Shown here piece by piece: positions 38,612 to 46,060 of a DNA stretch of 55,217 nt; positions within the stretch are counted from its first letter, which is position 1, and each line of letters opens with the position of its first letter. The DNA is from Actinomycetes bacterium (lineage in GTDB: Bacteria; Actinomycetota; Acidimicrobiia; Acidimicrobiales; RAAP-2). The position numbers were made by a program, and so were the translations under genes. The notes beneath the pieces were generated by a model. The model was not told the origin of the DNA and ran no database searches. It saw nothing but the letters and a program-made list of their open reading frames with translations. The stretch is from contig JAJYSU010000008.1 of NCBI GenBank assembly GCA_021793395.1, forward strand, positions 1 to 55,217. The letters run 5' to 3'.

Positions 38612-38639
38612 AGTCTACCGGAAAAGAGCGGAAACGCAA
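38612..38639 (-). promoter_or_regulatory. Promoter for infA and the alpha-operon genes
   Basis: Minus strand TTGCGT (38639-38634), 16 bases, TAGACT (38617-38612). Predicted start near 38605. A promoter is expected here because the genes are cut off from map by the inserted region. Confidence 0.5.
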
Positions 38640-38691
38640 AAGAGAGCCACCGCGGCCACTGACGTCGATCACTTACCGGTCGTGGTGCAGT

Positions 38692-39720
38692 CTAGGGGGA
38701 GACGAAGCGCGCGACGCCGGACCCGGGTGACGGCGGCCCGCGACGCGCGGGGGCCACGCGCGCGGCGCACCACTCCCAGAGCGCCGCCTGGTCGGCCAGT
38801 GGGTCGATCGAACGGGTCCACGGCACGGCGTGTTCGTGACGACGCCGTCGATCCAGCCACAGAGCACCGCTCACGGCCCGCGCCGGCGCGGCGCTGGCCA
38901 GCCACACGACGGTGTCCGCTCCCTGGTCGGGCGTGCGCAGCCACGGCCCCATCACCCGCGCAAAGCCCGGAAGCGACGCGCGCAGTCCGGGTGTGTCCAC
39001 CCATCCCGGGTGCATGACGTGGGCCACCACCTGGGCGGGATCGAACCGGCGGGCCCACTCTCGGGTGAGCACCACCTGCGCCCGCTTGACCCGCGCGTAC
39101 TGGGTGGCGCCGTCGTAGGGTCCGCTCTGGTCCTCGAGGGCGCCGAGAGTGAAGCGCTGCGTGTAGAGCCCTCCCGAGGACACCGTCACGACTCGCCCAG
39201 TGTCGCCGCGCGCCAAGGTATCACTCAACTCACGAGTGAGAAGGAACGGGCCCAGCAGTTGGGAGGCCACCGTCACGTCCACGCCCGGCGACACCAGCGT
39301 GCGCGTCGGAGTGATGGCTCCGGCGTTGTGTACCAGGACGTCGAGGTGATCCACACGCGAGGTCACCCACGCGGCGGCCGCGTGCACCGACGCGAGATCT
39401 GCCATGTCCGCCAGGACGTAGTCCACGTCACGGTGGGCGCTGGCCGCGACGATCATCTCACGGGCGCGACGGGTCCGACCGTCATCGCGGCCGACGATGA
39501 GGACCGTGAACCCGAGACGAGCCAGTCCGGTTGCCGTGGCGAGTCCTATCCCCGACGTCGCGCCCGTGACCACAGCCGTCGCACCCGGCCGAGGCGTGAA
39601 CGGTTCCCAGTGATCCACGTGACGACGTATCTCGTATCCGACGCGCGAAAAACTGCCCACGACGCTCGCCTCGAGCGCCGTATCGGCCAGTCGTGCCGAG
39701 TAGCTCACGTGGTGCCTCAC
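38692..39720 (-). CDS. SDR-family oxidoreductase (DHRS12/retinol-dehydrogenase-like)
   Basis: 342 aa. A leader of about 45 residues precedes the Rossmann motif VVTGATSGIGLATATGLA (51-68); VLVHNAGAI and the catalytic VVTVSSGG with YARVK (YxxxK) are intact, so it should be an active NAD(P) enzyme. HVMHPGWVDTPG follows. Similar SDRs occur in clusters with SRPBCC, FAD-oxidoreductase, DUF1365 and CFA-synthase-like genes, as here. GTG start overlaps the SRPBCC stop by four bases. It ends 171 bases upstream of infA on the same strand, so read-through into infA is possible. Confidence 0.85.
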   Translation of the reverse strand: MRHHVSYSARLADTALEASVVGSFSRVGYEIRRHVDHWEPFTPRPGATAVVTGATSGIGLATATGLARLGFTVLIVGRDDGRTRRAREMIVAASAHRDVDYVLADMADLASVHAAAAWVTSRVDHLDVLVHNAGAITPTRTLVSPGVDVTVASQLLGPFLLTRELSDTLARGDTGRVVTVSSGGLYTQRFTLGALEDQSGPYDGATQYARVKRAQVVLTREWARRFDPAQVVAHVMHPGWVDTPGLRASLPGFARVMGPWLRTPDQGADTVVWLASAAPARAVSGALWLDRRRRHEHAVPWTRSIDPLADQAALWEWCAARVAPARRGPPSPGSGVARFVSP

Positions 39721-40148
39721 GTGGTGAGGGACCGCACAAGCCCGCGTCGGGCGCGCTCACCCACTCGGCGAAAGGTCAGCGCGAGCGGCCAAGCCAGAAG
39801 CCACAACGCCCCCTTGGGCGTCAGGCGCGCGTCGTAGGTCACACGCGAGCCGCCCGTCCGAGGGGAGACGGTGATGGTGTCGGCGGAGCGAAAGAACCGA
39901 TTCTCCGCTCGCAGAACGACCCGTCGGGGAGCGTCCGCTTCCGTGATGACGTACTCGAGGGGCACGCGACGCCCGGCGAACGACACGACCAGCGCGAAGC
40001 GCGAACCCGTCCCCGCCGGCCCCTCGTCGACGCGACGCGCCTCCACGACGCTGGGATCCCACTGCCCCGCGTGGGCGAAGTCCGCGAGGTACGCGAAGGT
40101 CGCGTCGGGATCGCCAGTGGAGTCGATGGTGGTGAGAAAACGAGCCAT
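39717..40148 (-). CDS. SRPBCC/polyketide-cyclase-like protein
   Basis: 143 aa from ATG 40148, supported by GGAGG in CTCCGGAGG just upstream; an in-frame ATG-less extension to 40175 would run into the operator. The START/SRPBCC helix-grip pattern shows as DPDATFAYLADFAHAGQWDPSVVEARRVD, GTGSRFALVVSFAGRRVPLEYVI, and a late amphipathic helix LLAWPLALTFRRVGERARRGL. Such proteins bind hydrophobic ligands; a role holding a fatty acyl or isoprenoid intermediate is inferred from the cluster. First gene on its side of a divergent promoter. Confidence 0.78.
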   Translation of the reverse strand: MARFLTTIDSTGDPDATFAYLADFAHAGQWDPSVVEARRVDEGPAGTGSRFALVVSFAGRRVPLEYVITEADAPRRVVLRAENRFFRSADTITVSPRTGGSRVTYDARLTPKGALWLLAWPLALTFRRVGERARRGLVRSLTT

Positions 40149-40174
40149 AAACCTCCGGAGTGGAATCGTCACCA

Positions 40175-40192
40175 TATTTTAGCACTAAAATA
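40175..40192. promoter_or_regulatory. Divergent operator/promoter palindrome of the lipid cluster
   Basis: Perfect 18-bp palindrome TATTTTAGCACTAAAATA (8-bp arms, CA centre) in the 91-base divergent gap. It contains TAAAAT, a near-consensus -10, on both strands (40186-40191 plus, 40181-40176 minus). Neither side has a good -35. One protein bound here would cover both promoters. A related sequence (TTAG-CC-CTAA) lies at the start of the CarH-like gene. Confidence 0.7.
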
Positions 40193-40239
40193 CCCTGAAC
40201 CGTCGCGACCCGCGTACGGCAGTACGAGGAGGTTGCCCA

Positions 40240-41514
40240 GTGCGCATCGCGATTGTCGGGACGGGGGTGGCGGGACTGACCTGCGCGCACCTACTCGCCC
40301 CCCACCACGACGTCACCGTCTTCGAGGCCGAGGATCGCCCCGGGGGGCATGCCCACACCGTCACCGTCGAGATCGACGGGCGAACTCACGCCATTGATAC
40401 TGGCTTCATCGTCTTCAACGAGCGCAACTACCCCATCTTTTCGCGGCTCCTCGACGAGCTCGGCGTCACGTCGCGGTCCAGCGACATGAGCTTCGCCGTC
40501 TCGGACAGCGACGCGCAGATCGAGTGGAGTGGCTCCTCGCCGTCAACGATCTTCGCTCAGCCCCGCAATCTCTTACGCCCGGCCTTCGTGCGCATGCTAA
40601 GCGACGTGGTCCGTTTCAACCGTGCCGCCCGCGCTCTACTCACCGAGCCGGACGACCTGGACCTCACCCTCGAGGCGTTCCTCGCGCGAAGCAGCTGGTC
40701 GAGGGGTTTTCGCGACTGGTATTTGATCCCGATGGGCTCCGCGATTTGGTCCGCGGACCCCACCGTCTTCACCGAGTTTCCCGCGCGTGCGTTCGTCGAG
40801 TTCTTCCACAACCACGGACTGCTGAGCCTGGGTGACCGGCCCGAGTGGCGCACGGTCGTGGGCGGATCGCGGCGCTACGTGGACGCCATACTCGACCCCC
40901 TCGGTGATCACGTGCGCTTGGGCGTCGCCGTCGCGGCGGTGACCCGCGAGGCCGGAGGCGTGACGCTCACGACCGAACGTGGCGAGGTCGTTCACGTGGA
41001 CCACGTCATTCTGGCCACCCACTCCGACCAGGCGCTACGCCTGCTAAGCGAGCCGAGCGACGACGAACGCGACATTCTCTCCGCGATTCGCTACCGTGCC
41101 AACGTGGCGACATTGCACACCGACCCCTCGCTCCTGGCGCGTCGGCGCCGCGCGCGAGCGAGCTGGAACTGGCATCACTTCTCCACCACGGCGTCCGCCC
41201 CCACGCTTACCTACGATCTCAGTCGCCTCCAGGGACTGACTACCTCCACCCCCGTGTGCCTGACCCTGAACGCGCCCGAGGCAGTCGCGTCCGAGCGAGT
41301 GATCTGGTCGCGCACGTACTGGCACCCCATCCTGGACTCCGCTGCCCTGAAAGCTCAGCGTCGCCACCACGAGATCAACGGTCGCGACGGCGTCTCCTTC
41401 GCGGGCGCGTACTGGGGCTACGGTTTCCACGAAGACGGCGCGCGCAGTGCGGTGGCGGTCTGCGACGCGATAGGCGCGGGCGCGAGAACCACGAGTGCGC
41501 GGGGGAGGGCGTAG
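40240..41514 (+). CDS. FAD-dependent oxidoreductase of the amine-oxidase type
   Basis: 424 aa. Starts with the FAD-binding motif AIVGTGVAGLTCAHLL...VFEAEDRPGGHAHTV; TGFIVFNERNYPIFSRLLDELGV and the C-terminal FAGAYWGYGFHEDGARSAV block are typical of the group found next to DUF1365 and CFA-synthase-like genes. It is a phytoene-desaturase/amine-oxidase fold; the substrate is probably a lipid. GTG 40240 follows GAGGAGG. It leads the plus-strand operon; its TAG stop overlaps the next GTG by one base. Related operons are induced by light or singlet oxygen in other bacteria. Confidence 0.88.
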   Translation: MRIAIVGTGVAGLTCAHLLAPHHDVTVFEAEDRPGGHAHTVTVEIDGRTHAIDTGFIVFNERNYPIFSRLLDELGVTSRSSDMSFAVSDSDAQIEWSGSSPSTIFAQPRNLLRPAFVRMLSDVVRFNRAARALLTEPDDLDLTLEAFLARSSWSRGFRDWYLIPMGSAIWSADPTVFTEFPARAFVEFFHNHGLLSLGDRPEWRTVVGGSRRYVDAILDPLGDHVRLGVAVAAVTREAGGVTLTTERGEVVHVDHVILATHSDQALRLLSEPSDDERDILSAIRYRANVATLHTDPSLLARRRRARASWNWHHFSTTASAPTLTYDLSRLQGLTTSTPVCLTLNAPEAVASERVIWSRTYWHPILDSAALKAQRRHHEINGRDGVSFAGAYWGYGFHEDGARSAVAVCDAIGAGARTTSARGRA

Positions 41515-42308
41515 TGAAGGGCACAGTGACGAGCGCCCTCTACGACGGAGTCGTCACGCACCACCGACTCGCGACACCGGCCACTGGCCAGGTGGCGCAC
41601 TCCTTCAGGCGGCGCGTGACGATGGTCTACCTTGTCCTCGATGAACTCACTGAGCTCGTCGCGAGCCAACCGTTCTGGTCGGCGACGCGCTGGAGCCCGA
41701 TACGCTTTCGTCGGCGCGACTACCTCGGAGACCCGGCCACTCCCCTCGACGACGCCGTACGCGACGTCGTCGCCGAGCACCTCGGTACTCGACCACGCGG
41801 ACCCGTCGTACTGCTCGGTCAGTTGCGCACCTGGGGCTGGCTCTTCAACCCGCTCACGCTCTACTACTGCTACGACGACGACACCACGAGGGTCGAAGCG
41901 GTCGTCCTCGAGGTGACGAGTACTCCCTGGCACGAGCGCCACGTGTACGTTGTCGACGGACGCGACCACCACGCGCGCTTCGCCAAGGAGATGCACGTGT
42001 CACCCTTTCTCGGTATGGACCACGAGTACGAGATGCACTGGACCACGCCGGACGCGACGCTCGCCGTCCATCTGGGCAACCGTCAGGGGGACACGCGACT
42101 CTTCGACGCCAACCTGCTCCTGACGCGCCGTGCGGCGACGCACGACGAACTCGCGCGCGCCGTCTGGCGACGTCCGCTGAGAACCTACGCGGTCTCGGCG
42201 GGGATCTATCGCGAAGCCCTCACGCTATGGCGCAAGGGCGCCCCCTTCCACCGCCGTCGCGTGGCGCGCGCGACCGGCGAACCCGTCGCGCCCTCGCCGA
42301 TCTCGTGA
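41514..42308 (+). CDS. DUF1365 family protein
   Basis: 264 aa. The opening SALYDGVVTHHRLATPATGQVAHSFRRRVTMVYLVLDEL, FRRRDYLGD, LGQLRTWGWLFNPLTLYYCYD and RFAKEMHVSPFLGMDHEYEMHW are the conserved DUF1365 blocks. Molecular function is not established. The family is almost always encoded between an FAD oxidoreductase and a CFA-synthase-like methyltransferase, as here. GTG 41514 (TAGTG overlap) gives the conserved start; the open frame upstream is a shadow of the previous gene. Confidence 0.9.
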   Translation: MKGTVTSALYDGVVTHHRLATPATGQVAHSFRRRVTMVYLVLDELTELVASQPFWSATRWSPIRFRRRDYLGDPATPLDDAVRDVVAEHLGTRPRGPVVLLGQLRTWGWLFNPLTLYYCYDDDTTRVEAVVLEVTSTPWHERHVYVVDGRDHHARFAKEMHVSPFLGMDHEYEMHWTTPDATLAVHLGNRQGDTRLFDANLLLTRRAATHDELARAVWRRPLRTYAVSAGIYREALTLWRKGAPFHRRRVARATGEPVAPSPIS

Positions 42309-43513
42309 GCGCCCTCGCGCGCCGCGTGGCGCATCACCTGCTCGACAACCTCGCGTCCGGCACCATACTTCTGGTTGACGAGGGACGCACGCGCCGTATT
42401 GGCCAGACGCCGCCCGTCGTGCGCGTCGAGGTACACGACCCACGCTCCTTCGCCGCGGTTCTGCGACGGGGCTCGGTGGGTCTCGCCGAAAGTTACGCGG
42501 ACGGGTGGTGGGACTGCGATGACCTCACGGCACTCATCCAAATTCTGGCGCGGGCCGTGACGCCCTGGAGCCAACGAGCCGACCGCTGGGCCCGCGCACT
42601 GGCCCCCGTGCGGGCCCCGTGGCGACACCTGGACCGCCGCGACCTCACGCGCGACCGCGCCAACGTGCGCGCGCACTACGACCTCTCCAACGAGTTCTTC
42701 GCGCTGATGCTCGACGACACGATGATGTACTCCTGCGCTATCTTCGAGGACCCCTCGATGTCGCTCACTGCGGCGTCCACCGCGAAGATGGACCGGCTAT
42801 GTCGAAAGATTGACCTCACCGCCAACGATCACCTGCTGGAGATCGGAACCGGATGGGGCGGCTTCGCGCTTCACGCGGCGTCGCACTACGGCGCCCGCGT
42901 GACGACGGTCACTATCTCGGACGCCCAGTACGACTACACGTGCCGCCGCGTGCGCGAGGCGGGCCTTCAGGACCGAGTGCGGGTCGTGAATCGCGACTAC
43001 CGCGAAATCGGTGGTGTCTACGACAAACTGGTCTCAATCGAGATGATCGAGGCCATCGGCTGGCGCCAACAGGACACCTTCTTCTCGACCTGCGCCCGAC
43101 TGCTACGCCCCGACGGAGTGATGGCACTGCAGGCCATCGTGATCGACGATCGCAGTTACGAACGCGCCACAACCCATCGCGACTTCATCAAGGAGATGAT
43201 CTTTCCCGGTGGTTTTCTGCCCTCGATTGAGTCGATAGTCCGATCGAGCACCGCGTCGAGCGACCTACGCGTCGTGGACCTGGAGGATATTGGACGCCAC
43301 TACGCCGAGACCCTGGCGCGGTGGCGCGCGAACCTCGACCACAACGCCCACGACGTCACGGCCCTGGGACTCGGTGAGCGGTTCCGTCGACTCTGGCGCA
43401 TGTACCTGTGCTACTGCGAGGGTGCCTTCCTCGAGCGCCACGTCAGTGACGTCCAAATGGTGCTCACGCGCGGCCAGTGGCGTGCACCGCTGCGCACGGC
43501 GACTCGGTCCTAG
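42305..43513 (+). CDS. Cyclopropane-fatty-acyl-phospholipid synthase-like methyltransferase
   Basis: 402 aa. SAM-dependent methyltransferase acting on unsaturated phospholipid chains. NVRAHYDLSNEFFALMLDDTMMYSCAIF contains Cys144 at the bicarbonate-site position; SAM motif LLEIGTGWGGFALHAASHYGARVTTVTIS; then YDKLVSIEMIEAIGWRQQDTFF and the C-terminal CYCEGAFLERHVSDVQMVL. It might make cyclopropane, methyl-branched or furan-precursor acids; sequence alone cannot decide. GTG overlaps the DUF1365 stop (GTGA). Its stop overlaps the convergent B12-regulator stop by four bases. Confidence 0.9.
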   Translation: MSALARRVAHHLLDNLASGTILLVDEGRTRRIGQTPPVVRVEVHDPRSFAAVLRRGSVGLAESYADGWWDCDDLTALIQILARAVTPWSQRADRWARALAPVRAPWRHLDRRDLTRDRANVRAHYDLSNEFFALMLDDTMMYSCAIFEDPSMSLTAASTAKMDRLCRKIDLTANDHLLEIGTGWGGFALHAASHYGARVTTVTISDAQYDYTCRRVREAGLQDRVRVVNRDYREIGGVYDKLVSIEMIEAIGWRQQDTFFSTCARLLRPDGVMALQAIVIDDRSYERATTHRDFIKEMIFPGGFLPSIESIVRSSTASSDLRVVDLEDIGRHYAETLARWRANLDHNAHDVTALGLGERFRRLWRMYLCYCEGAFLERHVSDVQMVLTRGQWRAPLRTATRS

Positions 43514-44355
43514 GGACCACTCGTCGCCTCGCGCGCGAGGCGTTCCACTGACGCGAGAGCATCCCGCGCGGTCGAACCGCTCCAACCGTCGGCACCGAGA
43601 CGGCGCGCCTCGTCGGCGCCAGGCACCGCGCCTCCGCCGACGAGAACGCTCGCGGAGATCTCCGCGCGGTGCAGGAGGTCGATCGCTTCACTCACGGACG
43701 CCTCGTATCCCGCACTCGTAGCCCCAATGAGAACAGCAACCAGTCGATCGGCCGTGCGGGCCGTTTCGACGAAGGACGCGGCCGGCGTGCCGACGCCGAG
43801 ATCGAGTACCTCAAAACCCCGCCCGCGCAGCAAGTCAGCCAAAATCGCCCCGGGCAGCGCGTGACGCTCGCCCGCGACCGCCCCCAACACCACCGCACCG
43901 CGATGACGGCCGCGGCGCACGAAACGCGGGCCGAGACGTCCCACGAGCCGCGCGGCGACCACGCTGGCGCGGTGTTCACCGGCCACCGACAGTTCGCCAC
44001 ACTCCCAACGCTCACCTATTAGGCGCAGGGCCGGTATCAGAATCTCGAGGTACACCGCCGCGGGATCACGACCCGAGGCCATCGCGTCCTCCACCACGCG
44101 CCACGCTCCGCCCTCATCTCCCGCCACCAGCCGATCAACCAGCCGCGAGGGTCGCGGAACCGGGGGACGGACGCCGCGCGGAACCTCGCCCGCCCGCAGG
44201 GCCTCAAGATCGTCCACCGCCACCGACCACGTGGCCGCGCCGCGCCGCGCCGCCAGACGACCCGTACGTACGTAGTGATACACCGTCATGTAGTGCACCC
44301 CAAGGCGTGCCGCGGCCTCCTTCAGACTGACGCGCTCCGGATCAGACACCGTCAT
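43510..44355 (-). CDS. Cobalamin-binding photoreceptor-like regulator (CarH/LitR type with excisionase-like HTH)
   Basis: 281 aa. Residues about 8-55 are an excisionase/HTH_17-like winged helix (SLKEAAARLGVHYMTVYHYVRTGRL); about 72-145 a four-helix cap; about 150-281 a Rossmann B12 domain. The cap has the CarH signature Wx9EH exactly (Trp117, Glu127, His128), and the B12 loop has GERH with His165 as lower ligand, although the next Gly is shifted by one (ERHALPG rather than ExHxxG). The residue after Trp117 is Glu, where Thermus CarH has His132. CarH/LitR repress in the dark with adenosylcobalamin and release in light. ATG 44355 lacks a strong Shine-Dalgarno; GTG 44349 could be a leaderless start. 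Convergent with the lipid operon. Confidence 0.85.
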   Translation of the reverse strand: MTVSDPERVSLKEAAARLGVHYMTVYHYVRTGRLAARRGAATWSVAVDDLEALRAGEVPRGVRPPVPRPSRLVDRLVAGDEGGAWRVVEDAMASGRDPAAVYLEILIPALRLIGERWECGELSVAGEHRASVVAARLVGRLGPRFVRRGRHRGAVVLGAVAGERHALPGAILADLLRGRGFEVLDLGVGTPAASFVETARTADRLVAVLIGATSAGYEASVSEAIDLLHRAEISASVLVGGGAVPGADEARRLGADGWSGSTARDALASVERLAREATSGP

Positions 44356-44358
44356 TAA

Positions 44359-44370
44359 TTTAGCCCTAAG
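44359..44370 (-). promoter_or_regulatory. Possible autoregulatory site at the CarH-like gene
   Basis: TTAG-CC-CTAA (44360-44369) has the same core and two-base centre as the palindrome between the lipid genes. On the minus strand it includes TAAATT (44362-44357), a -10-like hexamer right before the gene start. Confidence 0.45.
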
Positions 44371-44485
44371 GCGGCCACGCAACCCGCGTCCGAGTTGGGA
44401 CGATGGCTACCTCGCCGTCTCGCCGTGGCCAAATTGTGACTGGAGGCCCTAGGAGTAAACCGCGCGATCCCGCCATGCTGGACGG

Positions 44486-44881
44486 ATGGATGTACCGGGG
44501 GATCGTCTGACGCGTACGACGCTGGAACGCGCCACGTGTCTGGAGCTGCTGCGCGCCGCCGCCTACGCGCGCGTGGTGATCTCGATACGGTGCCTACCCG
44601 CGGCGCTTCCCGCGCGCATCGACGTGGTCAGTGACCACCGACTGTTGCTGACGAGCACGGAAGACGCGGTGCTGGCCGCCGCACGACGCGGCGACGTGCT
44701 CTCGGTGCAGATCGACGGACTCGAAGACAACGGCGCGACGTGGTCGGTCATGGCCTCGGGCATCGGCGCCGTCGCGTCGCCCGACGAGACGCCCTCCGCG
44801 CCCCTGCGTGCGGCCGTCGCCACGGGCGCGGCCCTCCTCACCCTGCCGCTGTCCGTGGTCATCGGACAGCGCGTGAGCTAG
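44486..44881 (+). CDS. PPOX-class (pyridoxamine-phosphate-oxidase-like) protein
   Basis: 131 aa. Weak but recognisable split-barrel flavin/F420-type pattern: CLELLRAAAYARVVISIRCLPAALPARIDVVSDHRLLLTSTEDAVLAAARRGDVLSVQIDGLED, ending WSVMASGIGAV. Similar small proteins are often encoded beside DevS/DevR-type sensors in actinobacteria. The cofactor is not predictable here. ATG 44486 has no good Shine-Dalgarno; CGGATGG upstream. It sits 41 bases before the histidine kinase and probably shares its transcript. The 130-base gap before it holds the regulator's upstream region and a TTGGGAC half-site. Confidence 0.7.
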   Translation: MDVPGDRLTRTTLERATCLELLRAAAYARVVISIRCLPAALPARIDVVSDHRLLLTSTEDAVLAAARRGDVLSVQIDGLEDNGATWSVMASGIGAVASPDETPSAPLRAAVATGAALLTLPLSVVIGQRVS

Positions 44882-44922
44882 CCCGTCGACGCCCCTCGCC
44901 AGGGTGTGAAACACTGGCGGAC

Positions 44923-46059
44923 GTGACGTATCATCGCATCACCCAGCCGGCTCGCCTCCACGCCCTGATTGACGCCATGCTGCTCATCGAGACTCCGGCT
45001 CACCTGAATGATCTGTTGCACGCCATCGTGGAGGGCGCGAGTGGACTCGTGGGCGCGCGCTACGGAGCGCTGGGGATCATCGCCACGGACGGACAGACCC
45101 TGTCGCGCTTTCTCACGTACGGCGTCGACGACGCCACGCGCGCCGCCATCGGCCACGCGCCCCACGGTCACGGCGTGCTCGGCGAAACGATTCGCGCCGC
45201 CACGTCGGTGCGAGTGGACGATCTCGCCCACCACGAGGGCTCCTCGGGCTTCCCGCCCCACCACCCCGTCATGGAGCGATTCCTCGGCGTGCCGATCACG
45301 ACCAGCGACGGCCACGTCTACGGCAACCTCTACCTCACTGACCGACTCGACGGTCAGCCCTTCGACGACGACGACGAGGCGCTGCTTCGTGCGTTCGGCC
45401 GCGCGGCCGGGCTCGTTATCGACCAGGCTCGCCTGCGTCGTAACTTGCGTGAATTGACCCTGAGTGAGGAGCGCGAGCGCCTCGCGCGCGACCTGCACGA
45501 CACCGTCATCCAGCGCCTCTTCGGCGTAGGGCTGTCTCTCCAGTTGGCCGCCTCGCGAGACCTCGACGAGGATACCCATAACCGCGTGGAGGTCGCTCTC
45601 AACGAACTGGACGCGACGATTCACGAGATCCGCACGACGATCTTCGAAATCGACCAGGATGACTTCGAGGGGGCCAGTCTGGAGGAGCGCCTGACCACCC
45701 TGTCGGGCGAAGTGGCCGAGCGCCTGGGTATCAAGGTCGAGCTCGAGATCGCCCCCGGTCTCGATCACCAGGTCGGTAAGCACGTCGGCCGCCACCTCGT
45801 CCAGGCACTGCGCGAGACTCTCTCGAACGTGGCGCGCCACGCCGCCGCGCGCGAGGCGCGAGTGAGCGTCCGCGTCGACGAGGACCGGGTGGCTCTCAGC
45901 GTGCGCGACGACGGCGTCGGCTTCGCCGTCCCCACGGGAGGCGGTCGCGGCCTGCGCAACCTCGCCTCGCGCGCCCGTGAGCTCGGTGGCGAGTGCGTAG
46001 TCGACTCGACACCGGGACGTGGCACACTGGTGACGTGGACCGCGTACCGGCTGGACTGA
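44923..46059 (+). CDS. Single-GAF heme-type histidine kinase, DevS-like
   Basis: 378 aa. One GAF domain (about 20-165), HisKA_3 dimerisation region with phospho-acceptor His192 in ERLARDLHDTVIQRLFGVG, and HATPase_c with NVARHA, VRDDGVGF and GRGLRNLASRARELGG. The GAF part HGVLGETI, FPPHHPVM, FLGVPI, LYLTDRLDGQPFDDDDEALLRAF is close to DevS GAF-A. The His equivalent to the DevS heme ligand His149 is His114, and the distal Tyr171 equivalent is Tyr137 (one residue extra between them). DevS has two GAF domains; this protein has one. GTG 44923 by homology; the frame is open upstream across the PPOX gene. The response regulator follows by one base. Confidence 0.88.
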   Translation: MTYHRITQPARLHALIDAMLLIETPAHLNDLLHAIVEGASGLVGARYGALGIIATDGQTLSRFLTYGVDDATRAAIGHAPHGHGVLGETIRAATSVRVDDLAHHEGSSGFPPHHPVMERFLGVPITTSDGHVYGNLYLTDRLDGQPFDDDDEALLRAFGRAAGLVIDQARLRRNLRELTLSEERERLARDLHDTVIQRLFGVGLSLQLAASRDLDEDTHNRVEVALNELDATIHEIRTTIFEIDQDDFEGASLEERLTTLSGEVAERLGIKVELEIAPGLDHQVGKHVGRHLVQALRETLSNVARHAAAREARVSVRVDEDRVALSVRDDGVGFAVPTGGGRGLRNLASRARELGGECVVDSTPGRGTLVTWTAYRLD

Positions 46060-46060
46060 C

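Noticed and set aside
44395..44401. TTGGGAC resembling half of a DevR box upstream of the PPOX-kinase-regulator genes
   Set aside because: The second half-site is not recognisable, and a 7-base match in GC-rich DNA is expected by chance.
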